Part shown: in pieces, positions 26,625-35,245 of the stretch
How positions within the stretch are numbered: position 1 is the first letter of the stretch
Layout: the number at the start of each line of letters is the position of its first letter
DNA from: a bacterium Scap17
GTDB lineage: Bacteria > Pseudomonadota > Gammaproteobacteria > Pseudomonadales > Halomonadaceae
Direction: 5' to 3'
NCBI GenBank assembly: GCA_013376735.1
Contig: VINJ01000001.1
Location: forward strand, 992,001 to 1,056,000
Length of the DNA stretch: 64,000 nt
Made by a program: the position numbers and the translations under genes
Notes under the pieces: model-generated
The model's database searches: none
The model's input: the letters and a program-made list of their open reading frames with translations, nothing else
What the model was told of the DNA's origin: nothing

Positions 26625-29528
26625 ATGCCAGGTGCCACCGTGAACAAATCTTCCCATCCCGCTCGATTCTGGCTGTCACCGGCCTCGCTGGCCCAGCTGC
26701 TGACGGGGCTGGTGGCGGGCATCTGGCTGTCACGCCAGGGCGAGTGGGGCGCGGATTGGCAGTCACGCTCATCGGCAGGGCTCGGCGCGCAGGAGGGTGG
26801 GACGCATGGTTGGGCCGCCTTCATGACGCTGAGCGACAACCTGTTGCTGGCCGCCTTGCTGCTCTGCTGGCTCATGGTGGCAGGGGCCTTGGCAGTCACT
26901 CCCACCCGTGCTTGCCCGCATTCTGCTTCCGACGCCGGGTCACGCCGCTCTCGGCTCGGAGCCTTGAGCCTTCGGTTCTCGGCAGCGCTGGGGGGCGGGC
27001 TGTTGATCAGTCTTCTGCAGCAGCCGATCGTGATGGCGGAGGCGCTGACGCGCCAGGAGCTGTGGCTGGAAGGCCGGGTCGAGCAGGTCAATCGCGCGCT
27101 GCCGACACCTGATGAATCGGTGCGCCTGGTGCTGCGTGTCTCGCGCTGTGATCTCTTCCAGCCGACGGAGTCACCCAACGCGGATGCCGGGCGTCTGGCC
27201 GCCTGTCATCGCCTGCTGGATCAGCGAGTGCAGCTTCGGCGCTACTGGCCACACAAGCCACCCCGCGATATCGCGACACGCGAGGCGCTGGCGACTCCCT
27301 GGCAGGCCGGTGAGCGCTGGCGCATGGTCGTGCGTCTGGTGCCGCCTCATGGCGCCAGCAACCCGGCATTCGGGCGCTCAGCGAGCCCGGCGGAGTTTGA
27401 TCGTGTCGCCTGGCTATGGCGCGAAGGTATCGTCGCCACGGGGTATGTGCGCCAACTGTCTCTTGCGCAGCGCCTGGCGCCACCAGGCGGGCTGGCAGCG
27501 CTGCGCCTTCATGCCGAGCAGGCGCTATGGCAGCGCTGTGGCGCGGGCGAAGGCGGGGCACTGGTCGACTGGCCGGGGTCGCCCTGTCGCTGGCTGGCGG
27601 CACTGACGCTGGGCAAGGCCGCGGCACTGACCCACGACGACTGGGACACGCTGAACGCTACTGGGCTGACGCATCTGGCGGTGGTGTCGGGGCTGCATGT
27701 CGGCCTGATGGCCAGCCTGGTGCTGGGGCTGAGTTTCGGCGTGCTGCGCCTCTGGCGACCGGGCGGGTGGCGATTCAGTGTGGCGCCCTGGTGGCTTGCC
27801 TGTCTGGCGGCCTGGAGTTTCGCCTTGCTGGCAGGCCTGGCGCCGCCGGCCCTGCGCGCCGCCTTGATGGTGACGGTCGGGCTCTGGATGGCGAGTGGCC
27901 GTAGCGGCCTGGGTGTCTGGCAGGTCTGGATGCTGGCGCTGATGCTGGTGCTGGGGCTGGACCCGCTGGCACTGTGGCGCCCGGGTACCTGGCTATCATT
28001 CATCGCCGTGGCGGTGTTGTTGCTGGCCTGGCAGGGCCGCTCGCGACCGCGGGGAGTGCGCGGCTGGTGTCTGGCCACGTTGCGCAGCCAGTGGTTGCTG
28101 ACGCTGGTCATGGGTGCGGCCCTGCTGCTTTCGCGCGGCCAGCTGTCCTGGCTGTCGCTGCCGATGAATCTGCTGATGGCGCCCCTGGTGACGTTATTGA
28201 TCGTGCCGCTTGGCATGCTGGGCTGGGGGCTTGCGGGACTCGAGCAGCTGTTGCTGTTCACGGGACTCGTCCCGTCACGGCTCACAGGCATGCTCGCTGA
28301 CGGTGTGTTCAGTGGCGGTCTATGGCAGCTGCTGGCACAGGGCATGGCGCAGGTGATGGAGATATTGTCTTCGCTTGCGTCGACGCAGGGGCGCTGGCCG
28401 CAGGTGCCAATGGCGGCGGGGGTGTCTGGCGCCACTCCCTCGGCCTTGATCCTGATGCTCGCGGTCATGGCCCTTCTATGTGCCTGGCTGGCGGAGGGTG
28501 TGCCGGGCCTCGATGGCCGTCTGAAGCGCCTCTGTGGCACCGTGGCACTCTGCTGGGGGCTGTCACTGGCGGCGCTGACCTTGCCGTGGTCACCGACTGC
28601 GCTGGCCACCGCCGGGCGGGACGCCGGCACGCGCGCGACAGAGGTCGCCTCGTTCTCGCCCGGGGCGCCCGCGCTCAGTCTGACGGTGCATGATGTCGGG
28701 CAGGGGCTGGCGATTTCGCTGCGCAGTCATCTTGCTGCGAGCATCGGCATCGGTACTTCACGCCAGACGCCGAGACACTGGCGATATGATCTGGGCATGG
28801 CATCACGCCATGCCGGCGCTCGCTTGCCGGGGCCAATGCCCGTGGCGGGAGAGCCGATCGGCGTGATCGTGAGTCACGGGGATGGTGACCATGCCGGCGG
28901 CCTGCAGGCGCTGTCTGCCGAGGAGATCGCTTCCTTGTGGGTGCCGGCCGGGCAGCGAGCGAGACTGGCGCATCAGGTAAGCTGGCTCGATGAGGTGGCG
29001 ATGCGAGAGTGTGTCGCCGGGCGCAGCATCATCCTTGGTCAGTTACAGGGCGAGCCGGTGCGCCTTGAGATGCTGTGGCCGCCAGCAGGGTTGACGACTC
29101 GACGTGACAACGCGCACTCCTGTGTGGTCTTGATAGCACATGGCGCGCGCCCACTGGCGTTGCTGAACGGCGATATCGGCCTGCAGGAGGAGCGCGAGTT
29201 GCAAGCGACGCTGGGCAGACGACTGGCCGGACGCAGCTTGCCGTTGCTGGTGGTCGCACATCACGGCAGCCGCACCAGCAGTGGTGATGGCTGGCTTGAG
29301 AGCCTGGCGGCGCGTCACGCGATTGTCAGCGCCGGTCGCTACAATCCGCATGGTCATCCGCATCCGGACGTGGTGGAGCGTCTGGCGCGTCATGTCGAGT
29401 GTCTCTGGCATGTCGGCCTGGATGGCGCCTTGCACTGGGAGTGGTGGCCGCAGGGGGAGCGGCTGCAACCAGCACGCAGGGCTGGCGGTATCGGAGTGAG
29501 GTGCCTTGGGGTAAAATCCGCTGGATGA
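26625..29528 (+). CDS. comEC: ComEC/Rec2 DNA-uptake channel
   Basis: Inner-membrane protein that carries single-stranded DNA into the cytoplasm during natural transformation. The 967-residue protein has N-terminal hydrophobic helices, an OB-like soluble domain, then the Competence domain starting LTLGKAAALTHDDWDTLNATGLTHLAVVSGLHVGLM and many helices. The C-terminal metallo-beta-lactamase-like domain has VHDVGQGLAI, VSHGDGDHAGG and VAHHGSRTSSG. The ATG at 26625 follows AAGAGG with 8 bases spacing, and the frame extends upstream to a GTG at 26601. All domains look intact, so transformation is possible if pili and ComEA exist elsewhere. Confidence 0.94.
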   Translation: MPGATVNKSSHPARFWLSPASLAQLLTGLVAGIWLSRQGEWGADWQSRSSAGLGAQEGGTHGWAAFMTLSDNLLLAALLLCWLMVAGALAVTPTRACPHSASDAGSRRSRLGALSLRFSAALGGGLLISLLQQPIVMAEALTRQELWLEGRVEQVNRALPTPDESVRLVLRVSRCDLFQPTESPNADAGRLAACHRLLDQRVQLRRYWPHKPPRDIATREALATPWQAGERWRMVVRLVPPHGASNPAFGRSASPAEFDRVAWLWREGIVATGYVRQLSLAQRLAPPGGLAALRLHAEQALWQRCGAGEGGALVDWPGSPCRWLAALTLGKAAALTHDDWDTLNATGLTHLAVVSGLHVGLMASLVLGLSFGVLRLWRPGGWRFSVAPWWLACLAAWSFALLAGLAPPALRAALMVTVGLWMASGRSGLGVWQVWMLALMLVLGLDPLALWRPGTWLSFIAVAVLLLAWQGRSRPRGVRGWCLATLRSQWLLTLVMGAALLLSRGQLSWLSLPMNLLMAPLVTLLIVPLGMLGWGLAGLEQLLLFTGLVPSRLTGMLADGVFSGGLWQLLAQGMAQVMEILSSLASTQGRWPQVPMAAGVSGATPSALILMLAVMALLCAWLAEGVPGLDGRLKRLCGTVALCWGLSLAALTLPWSPTALATAGRDAGTRATEVASFSPGAPALSLTVHDVGQGLAISLRSHLAASIGIGTSRQTPRHWRYDLGMASRHAGARLPGPMPVAGEPIGVIVSHGDGDHAGGLQALSAEEIASLWVPAGQRARLAHQVSWLDEVAMRECVAGRSIILGQLQGEPVRLEMLWPPAGLTTRRDNAHSCVVLIAHGARPLALLNGDIGLQEERELQATLGRRLAGRSLPLLVVAHHGSRTSSGDGWLESLAARHAIVSAGRYNPHGHPHPDVVERLARHVECLWHVGLDGALHWEWWPQGERLQPARRAGGIGVRCLGVKSAG

Positions 29529-29635
29529 TCAGATGTATGGCGGATTCATGCGGCCTGCGCGACAGGGACGGCGCGTGACATCTGACACGACAAAAATGGT
29601 GCCCGCAGAGGCATCGAGACCAAGGGAGAGGTCAC

Positions 29636-30415
29636 ATGCTGGAAGCCTTGTACGCAGGGGGAGTCTTGATGCTCCCCATCCTCGGATGTTCCGTCGTGGC
29701 ACTGGCCATCGTTCTCGAGCGCCTGTGGACACTGCGCACGCGTCGCATCGCGCCGAAGGGACTGGGGCAGCAGGTGTGTGAACTGATCAGCCAAGGACAG
29801 GTCAATGTGTACTGGCTGGAGAGTCATTCGCCGCTGGGCAATGTGCTGGCGGCGGGACTGCGCAATGCGCGCCTGGGCAATGAGCAGGTACGCGCGCGCA
29901 TGCAGGAATCGGCCGTGGCCGTGATTCATGACATGGAGCGCTTCCTGAGTCCGCTGGGCACCATCGCCGCCATCACGCCGCTTTTGGGGCTGCTGGGCAC
30001 AGTGGTGGGCATGATCGACGTCTTTGCCGTGATCGTCGATGCGGGCAGCGCCGAGCGAGCCCAGGAGCTGGCCGGCGGGATTTCCCAGGCGCTGGTGACG
30101 ACGGCCTCCGGATTGACGGTGGCGATTCCGGCACTGATGTTCCATCGCTATTTCCAGCGCTGTGTCGAGGACATCACCGTCAACATGGAGGAGCAGGCAG
30201 GGCAGGTGGTGGAGTATATCTCGCACCATCAGGGCGAGCTCGGGCTGGCCGAGAGCCACGACGGCATCGACCGTCGCCCGGGCCAGCGCCGCGGCCAGGT
30301 GCCGGAGCCCCATGAGCGTCTGCCGGAAGACCTGCCGGCTTACATGCGTCGTGACGCCGATGATCCCTATGGTGGCGATGATGGCAAGGGGGCAGGTGCC
30401 GGGAGGCCGTCATGA
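29636..30415 (+). CDS. exbB: ExbB/TolQ-type proton channel protein
   Basis: Inner-membrane subunit of a proton-driven energy-transducing complex. The 259-residue protein has a first helix (YAGGVLMLPILGCSVVALAIVLE) and the conserved MotA/TolQ/ExbB pair SPLGTIAAITPLLGLLGTVVGMIDVF and GGISQALVTTASGLTVAIPALMFHRYF. The Asp/Gly/Arg-rich C-terminal tail (~65 residues) is atypical in length. AGGGAGAGG precedes the ATG, and the gene overlaps exbD by 4 bases. No tonB follows; in Pseudomonas the corresponding pair also sits before lpxK, and its partner is unclear. Confidence 0.9.
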   Translation: MLEALYAGGVLMLPILGCSVVALAIVLERLWTLRTRRIAPKGLGQQVCELISQGQVNVYWLESHSPLGNVLAAGLRNARLGNEQVRARMQESAVAVIHDMERFLSPLGTIAAITPLLGLLGTVVGMIDVFAVIVDAGSAERAQELAGGISQALVTTASGLTVAIPALMFHRYFQRCVEDITVNMEEQAGQVVEYISHHQGELGLAESHDGIDRRPGQRRGQVPEPHERLPEDLPAYMRRDADDPYGGDDGKGAGAGRPS

Positions 30416-30837
30416 GGTTTCCGCGTCGCCGGCGTGAGTCGGTGGAGGTCAACCTCACCCCGCTGATCGACGTGGTGTTTCTGCTGCTGATCTTCTTCAT
30501 GGTCTCGACCACCTTCGATAGCCGTCGAGCGCTGGACCTCATTCTGCCGCAGTCCAGTCAGGCCAGCGCGGTAGAGCAGGCGCCCTTGATTTTGAGCATC
30601 GGAGCAGCAGGTGATTTTACGCTCGGCGAGGCAAGCCTCGGCGAGGATGAACTGGGAGCGCAACTTGCGCAGTACAAGAACCAGGCAGATCGCTTCGGGT
30701 TGATCCTCGAAGCCGATGGCCGCACGCCCCACGCCAAGGTGGTCACGGCGCTGGACGCCGCCGCTGAAGTGGGTATCACCCGTGTGCGCATCAGTACGCG
30801 TATCGGGACGGAATCATCATCACCGGATGCCCCATGA
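30412..30837 (+). CDS. exbD: ExbD/TolR-type proton channel protein
   Basis: Partner of ExbB with one helix and a periplasmic domain. The 141-residue protein has the signature NLTPLIDVVFLLLIFFMV, whose Asp (residue 20) is the proton-carrying residue. The periplasmic part runs from TTFDSRRALDLILPQSS to the C-terminus. It begins inside the exbB stop (ATGA) and ends 28 bases before the msbA start. Confidence 0.9.
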   Translation: MRFPRRRRESVEVNLTPLIDVVFLLLIFFMVSTTFDSRRALDLILPQSSQASAVEQAPLILSIGAAGDFTLGEASLGEDELGAQLAQYKNQADRFGLILEADGRTPHAKVVTALDAAAEVGITRVRISTRIGTESSSPDAP

Positions 30838-30865
30838 GGGCGCCGCCCAAGTCTATGGAGACCCC

Positions 30866-32614
30866 GTGAGTCGCGACTCCACCTGGATTCATTACCGCCG
30901 CTTGCTCGGCTATGTTCGCCCGCACTGGAAGATGTTTCTTGCCGCCGTCATCGGCTACATCATCTACGGTGCCTCGAGTACGGCGCTGGCCGAGATGATG
31001 AAGCGCCTGATCGACGGCATCCAGAATCCTGACGCCCAGTTCAGACTGTTCCTGCCGCTGTTCGTGATCGGCATGTTCGCCGTGCGCGGCGTCGGCACCT
31101 TCCTGGGCACCTATTGCATGAGTGATGTGGCGCGCAACGTGGTGCACACCCTGCGCACCACGGTGTTCAACCACATGCTGCATCTGCCGGGGCGCTATTT
31201 CGACGAGAACTCCACCGGCCATCTCATCACCCGTGTCACCTATCATGTCGAGCAGATCACCGGCGCGGCCACCAAGGCGCTGACCATCATCCTGCGCGAA
31301 GGTTTCTTCGTGCTCGGCCTGCTGGGCTATCTGTTCTGGACCAACTGGAAGCTGACGCTGGTCTTCATCGCGGTCACGCCGCTGATCGGCTGGGTGGTCA
31401 GCTATGCCAGCAAGCGCTTCCGCAAGCTCTCCAAGCGCATTCAGGGCTCGATGGGCGAGGTGACCCACGTGGCCTCCGAGGCGCTGTCCGGCCACCGGAT
31501 CGTGCGTACTCACGGTGCCGAGGATTACGAGAAGGCACGCTTTGCGGCGGTCAGTGAGTACAACCGCGAGCAGAAGATGAAGGAAGCGCTGACCAAGGCC
31601 ACCGCCACGCCGGTCATCCAGCTGTTGATCGCCGTGGCGCTGGCCACGCTGGTGTGGCTGGCGATGGCGCCGGAACTGATGGCCGGCATGAGCGCCGGTG
31701 AGTTCGTCGGCTTCATCACCGCTGCTTCGATGATGGCCAAGCCGGTGCGTCAGTTGACCGAAGTCAACGGCGAGATCCAGAAGGGCATGGCGGCCTCGGA
31801 AGAACTGTTCGGTCTGCTGGATATGCCGGCAGAGCCGGACAACGGCACCCTGGTGCCCGAGGGTCGTCTCGAGGGGCGTGTGCGCTTCGACAATGTCCAC
31901 TTCCGCTATGCAGATCATCAGCAGGAGGTGCTCAAGGGTATCGATCTGGAGGTGAAGCCAGGGCAGATGGTCGCCATCGTCGGGCGTTCGGGATCGGGCA
32001 AGTCGACGTTGATGAGCCTGTTGCCGCGCTTCTACGCACCGACCACCGGCCGCATCCTGATCGACGATGTCGCCATCGAGGACTACAAGCTGCGACCGAT
32101 GCGTCAGCAGATCGCGCTGGTCTCGCAGAATGTCACCCTGTTCAATGCCGACCTGACCGCCAACATTGCCTACGGCACCGGCGAGGTCGACAAGGCGCGG
32201 GTGGAAGAGGCGGCGCGTGCGGCCTATGCCCACGAATTCATCGAGCGCATGAGTGAAGGCTACGACACCATCGTCGGCGACAATGGCGTGATGCTCTCCG
32301 GTGGTCAGCGCCAGCGTATCGCCATCGCGCGCGCCATCTACAAGGACTCGCCGATTCTGGTGCTGGATGAGGCCACCTCGGCGCTGGATACCGAATCAGA
32401 ACGCTATATCCAGCGCGCGCTGGAAGAAGTGTGTCAGGGCCGGACGACCTTCGTGATCGCCCACCGTCTGTCCACCATCGAGAAGGCGGACCGCATTCTG
32501 GTGATGGATGATGGCGAGATCATCGAAGACGGCACCCACGAATCATTGATTGCTCAGGAAGGTGCTTATGCCGCGCTGCATCGCATCCAGTTCCGGGAGA
32601 CGGCAGACGCATGA
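30866..32614 (+). CDS. msbA: lipid A export ABC transporter MsbA
   Basis: Homodimeric exporter that flips lipid A-core across the inner membrane. It is 582 residues, the same as E. coli. Six hydrophobic helices are followed by an ATPase domain: Walker A GRSGSGKST (~373-381), Q-loop ALVSQNVTLFNADLTANI, signature LSGGQRQR (~477), Walker B LVLDEATSALDT and the switch His in IAHRLST. The GTG at 30866 is chosen because ATGGAG lies 5 bases before it and the resulting length fits. The gene overlaps lpxK by 4 bases. Confidence 0.93.
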   Translation: MSRDSTWIHYRRLLGYVRPHWKMFLAAVIGYIIYGASSTALAEMMKRLIDGIQNPDAQFRLFLPLFVIGMFAVRGVGTFLGTYCMSDVARNVVHTLRTTVFNHMLHLPGRYFDENSTGHLITRVTYHVEQITGAATKALTIILREGFFVLGLLGYLFWTNWKLTLVFIAVTPLIGWVVSYASKRFRKLSKRIQGSMGEVTHVASEALSGHRIVRTHGAEDYEKARFAAVSEYNREQKMKEALTKATATPVIQLLIAVALATLVWLAMAPELMAGMSAGEFVGFITAASMMAKPVRQLTEVNGEIQKGMAASEELFGLLDMPAEPDNGTLVPEGRLEGRVRFDNVHFRYADHQQEVLKGIDLEVKPGQMVAIVGRSGSGKSTLMSLLPRFYAPTTGRILIDDVAIEDYKLRPMRQQIALVSQNVTLFNADLTANIAYGTGEVDKARVEEAARAAYAHEFIERMSEGYDTIVGDNGVMLSGGQRQRIAIARAIYKDSPILVLDEATSALDTESERYIQRALEEVCQGRTTFVIAHRLSTIEKADRILVMDDGEIIEDGTHESLIAQEGAYAALHRIQFRETADA

Positions 32615-33600
32615 GTGAACGACTGGTAGACGCCTGGTATCGTGGCGCCGGCTGGCTGCACCTGCTGCGCCCGCTGGAACATGTCTACAGGAATGTGGTG
32701 GCGCGCAAGCGCAATGCCTATCTCACCGGCAAGCGTGAGGTCTGGAAGGCGCCGGTGCCGGTGATCGTGATCGGCAACATCACCGTCGGTGGCACCGGCA
32801 AGTCGCCGCTGGTCGCCTGGCTGGGGCGCTGGTTGAGCGAGCAGGGCTGGCGCCCGGGCATCATCTCGCGCGGCTACGGTGGGCATTCGCCGCGCTACCC
32901 CCTCTACGTGCAGGCCGATACCGATCCCCAGCATGCCGGCGATGAGCCGGTGATGCTGGCCCAGCAGACCGGCCTGCCGGTGGCGGTCGACCCGGATCGT
33001 CCGAGTGCGGCGCGGCGCCTGATTGCCGCGGGCTGCGACATCCTGCTCTCCGATGACGGCCTGCAGCACCATGCTCTGGGGCGCGATATCGAGCTGGTGG
33101 TCGTGGACGGTGAGCGTGCCTTCGGCAATCAGCGTTGCCTGCCCGCTGGGCCGCTGCGCGAGCCGTTGTCGCGCCTTGCCAGTGTCGATGCGGTGATCTC
33201 CAACGGTGTCATCGACTGCTCGCGCCTGCCGGTGGAGTCGCATTGCATGACGCTGACGCCGGTTCACTGGCGCCATCTGATCGACGACGTGCGCTATCCT
33301 GCCCACCAGCTGCCGTTCAGTGGTCAGGTGCATGCGTTGGCCGGTATCGGCAATCCGCAGCGCTTCTTCCGCACCCTGACCAATCTCGGGGTCGATCATC
33401 TGCCGTGTCCGCTGGCGGACCACCATCGTTTCACGCCGACGGATCTGCGCTTTTCCGACAATCTGCCTGTGGTGATGACCGCCAAGGACGCCGTCAAGTG
33501 TCGCAGCTTCGCCAATGAGCGCTGCTGGGCGCTGGATGTCGAGGCGCGCCCGGATCAGGCGCTGGTGGACTGGCTCGCCAAACGCCTTGAGGCGCTCTGA
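32611..33600 (+). CDS. lpxK: tetraacyldisaccharide 4'-kinase
   Basis: Phosphorylates the lipid A disaccharide precursor at the 4' position on the inner face of the inner membrane. The 329-residue protein has a hydrophobic N-terminus (WLHLLRPLEHVYRNVV), the P-loop VIGNITVGGTGKSPLV, then ISRGYGG and LSDDGLQHHALGRDIELVVVDGERAFGNQRCLPAGPLREP. It starts inside the msbA stop (ATGA), pairing lipid A synthesis with its export. Confidence 0.95.
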   Translation: MSERLVDAWYRGAGWLHLLRPLEHVYRNVVARKRNAYLTGKREVWKAPVPVIVIGNITVGGTGKSPLVAWLGRWLSEQGWRPGIISRGYGGHSPRYPLYVQADTDPQHAGDEPVMLAQQTGLPVAVDPDRPSAARRLIAAGCDILLSDDGLQHHALGRDIELVVVDGERAFGNQRCLPAGPLREPLSRLASVDAVISNGVIDCSRLPVESHCMTLTPVHWRHLIDDVRYPAHQLPFSGQVHALAGIGNPQRFFRTLTNLGVDHLPCPLADHHRFTPTDLRFSDNLPVVMTAKDAVKCRSFANERCWALDVEARPDQALVDWLAKRLEAL

Positions 33601-33654
33601 GGGCTTGATCGCTGAATTTTCTTTCTTTTCTGCTGTTATTCCGGAGATGTCTCG

Positions 33655-33849
33655 ATGGACAAGGAACTGCTCGCGCTGCTGGTCTGCCCGCTGTGTCAGG
33701 CCAAGCTGACCTATGATGCGGCGAATGCCGAGCTCAAGTGCTTCTACGATGGCCTCGCCTATCCGGTACGCGACGGCATTCCCGTCATGCTGGAAGAAGA
33801 AGCGCGCCAGATGGATGCCGACGAGAAGCTCAAGGGGAGCCGCGGCTGA
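33655..33849 (+). CDS. Trm112-like zinc-ribbon protein (YcaR type)
   Basis: A 64-residue protein with [20 protein letters not shown], further Cys29, and the Trm112 end [17 protein letters not shown]. Three Cys are seen (11, 14, 29), so metal binding may be incomplete, as in bacterial YcaR. In bacteria the family has been linked to methyltransferase partners, but no role is established at this locus. CGGAGA precedes the ATG. It lies between lpxK and kdsB as in E. coli and overlaps kdsB by one base. Confidence 0.9.
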   Translation: MDKELLALLVCPLCQAKLTYDAANAELKCFYDGLAYPVRDGIPVMLEEEARQMDADEKLKGSRG

Positions 33850-34688
33850 TGAGTGACCTTCTGCAGCAGGGGCAGGCAGACGACAGCCGTTCAGAGAGCG
33901 AGGCCGGTTTCGTGGTCGTGATTCCGGCGCGCTTCAACTCCTCACGCCTGCCGGGCAAGCCCTTGGCGGACATTCATGGCCAGCCGATGATCAAGCATGT
34001 CTGGCGCAATGCCTGCGCCAGTCAGGCCAGTCGGGTCGTGATCGCCACCGATGACGAGCGCATCCGTGAGGTCTGTGAAGGCTTCGGGGCCGAGGTGGTA
34101 ATGACGCGTGCCGATCATCCCAGCGGGACGGACCGTCTTGCCGAGGTGGTCACGCTGCTGGCGCTGGCCCCGGAGACCCTGGTGGTCAACGTCCAGGGCG
34201 ATGAGCCGTTGCTGCCGGCGGCGTTGATCGATCAGGTGGCGGTACGCCTCGAGGAAGACGCGGGGGCCTCGATCGCCACGCTGGCGGAGTCGATCGCCAG
34301 CGTCGACAGCCTGTTCAACCCCAATGTGGTCAAGGTGGTGCGTGACCTGCGTGGGCGTGCCCTGTACTTCTCGCGCGCGCCTATCCCGTGGGACCGCGAG
34401 CACTTCACCACGCCGCCGGACATGCTGGCCACCGATTCCTGGCTGCGTCATATCGGCCTCTACGCCTACCGTGCCAGCTTCCTGACCGATTACGTCGACT
34501 GGCTGCCGGCCCCGCTGGAGCAGCTTGAACAGCTCGAACAGCTGCGCGCGCTGTATCATGGTCATGCCATCCAGGTAGCCATTGCCTGCACGGCGCATCC
34601 GGCAGGTGTCGACACGCCGGAGGACCTCGAGCGCGTGCGCGACTGGCTGGCGCAAGCAGCGGCAGGCAGCGAGAGCGGAGAGGCCTGA
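33849..34688 (+). CDS. kdsB: CMP-KDO synthetase
   Basis: Activates KDO with CTP to CMP-KDO for the lipopolysaccharide inner core. The 279-residue protein shows [48 protein letters not shown] and [12 protein letters not shown]. About 15 polar residues precede the domain, giving slightly more than the usual ~250. The start at 33849 (MSDLLQQG) overlaps the preceding stop (TGATG); the next gene overlaps its stop in the same way. Confidence 0.95.
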   Translation: MSDLLQQGQADDSRSESEAGFVVVIPARFNSSRLPGKPLADIHGQPMIKHVWRNACASQASRVVIATDDERIREVCEGFGAEVVMTRADHPSGTDRLAEVVTLLALAPETLVVNVQGDEPLLPAALIDQVAVRLEEDAGASIATLAESIASVDSLFNPNVVKVVRDLRGRALYFSRAPIPWDREHFTTPPDMLATDSWLRHIGLYAYRASFLTDYVDWLPAPLEQLEQLEQLRALYHGHAIQVAIACTAHPAGVDTPEDLERVRDWLAQAAAGSESGEA

Positions 34689-35245
34689 TGAGCGAGCTTC
34701 TTGAGCAACTGGCCCAGCGTCAGGCGCCATTGGAGCGCATCCTGATGGTGTGCCTGGGCAATATCTGTCGCTCACCGAGTGCCGAAGGCGTGTTGCGCGC
34801 GGCGCTGACGCGCCATGGCCTGGATCAGGTCGTCACGGTGGACAGCTGCGGCACCAGTGACTGGCATGTCGGCGGTCAGCCTGATTCGCGGGCCATCGCG
34901 CATGCAGCCAGGCGCGGCCATGACATCAGCACGCTGCGTGCCCGTCAGTTGTGCGAGCAGGACTTTCACGATTTCGATCTGATTCTGGTGATGGACGACG
35001 CCAATCTTGCCGATACCCGTGCCTTGGCTGCGCGCAGCAACAGTGGTGATCAAGCGCTGATCGGTCGCCTGCTGGACCTGCTGCCGACTCCGCTGCCCGC
35101 GTCGGCAGCGGGCAGTCGTGAGGTACCGGACCCCTACACCGGGGGCCCCGATGCCTTCGAGCGTGTGCTGGACCTGATCGATGTGGCCTGCGAGGCGCTC
35201 ATCGCGGCACTGCCTGCAGCGACCACGGCGCGGGCGCGCTCATGA
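34688..35245 (+). CDS. low-molecular-weight protein-tyrosine phosphatase
   Basis: A 185-residue phosphatase of the LMW-PTP family. The P-loop MVCLGNICRSPS holds the nucleophile Cys22 and Arg28 of CX5R, and the general-acid Asp lies in VPDPYTGGPDAFE. Such enzymes dephosphorylate tyrosine kinases or metabolic enzymes; in polysaccharide loci they counter BY-kinases. No kinase gene is in view. Overlaps with kdsB (1 base) and murB (4 bases) show co-translation with cell-envelope genes. Arsenate reductase activity is the less likely alternative. Confidence 0.9.
   Translation: MSELLEQLAQRQAPLERILMVCLGNICRSPSAEGVLRAALTRHGLDQVVTVDSCGTSDWHVGGQPDSRAIAHAARRGHDISTLRARQLCEQDFHDFDLILVMDDANLADTRALAARSNSGDQALIGRLLDLLPTPLPASAAGSREVPDPYTGGPDAFERVLDLIDVACEALIAALPAATTARARS

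Noticed and set aside
30791-32233. A 480-codon minus-strand frame opposite msbA
   Set aside because: It overlaps the complete MsbA gene and shows only Gln/His/Arg-rich shadow composition.
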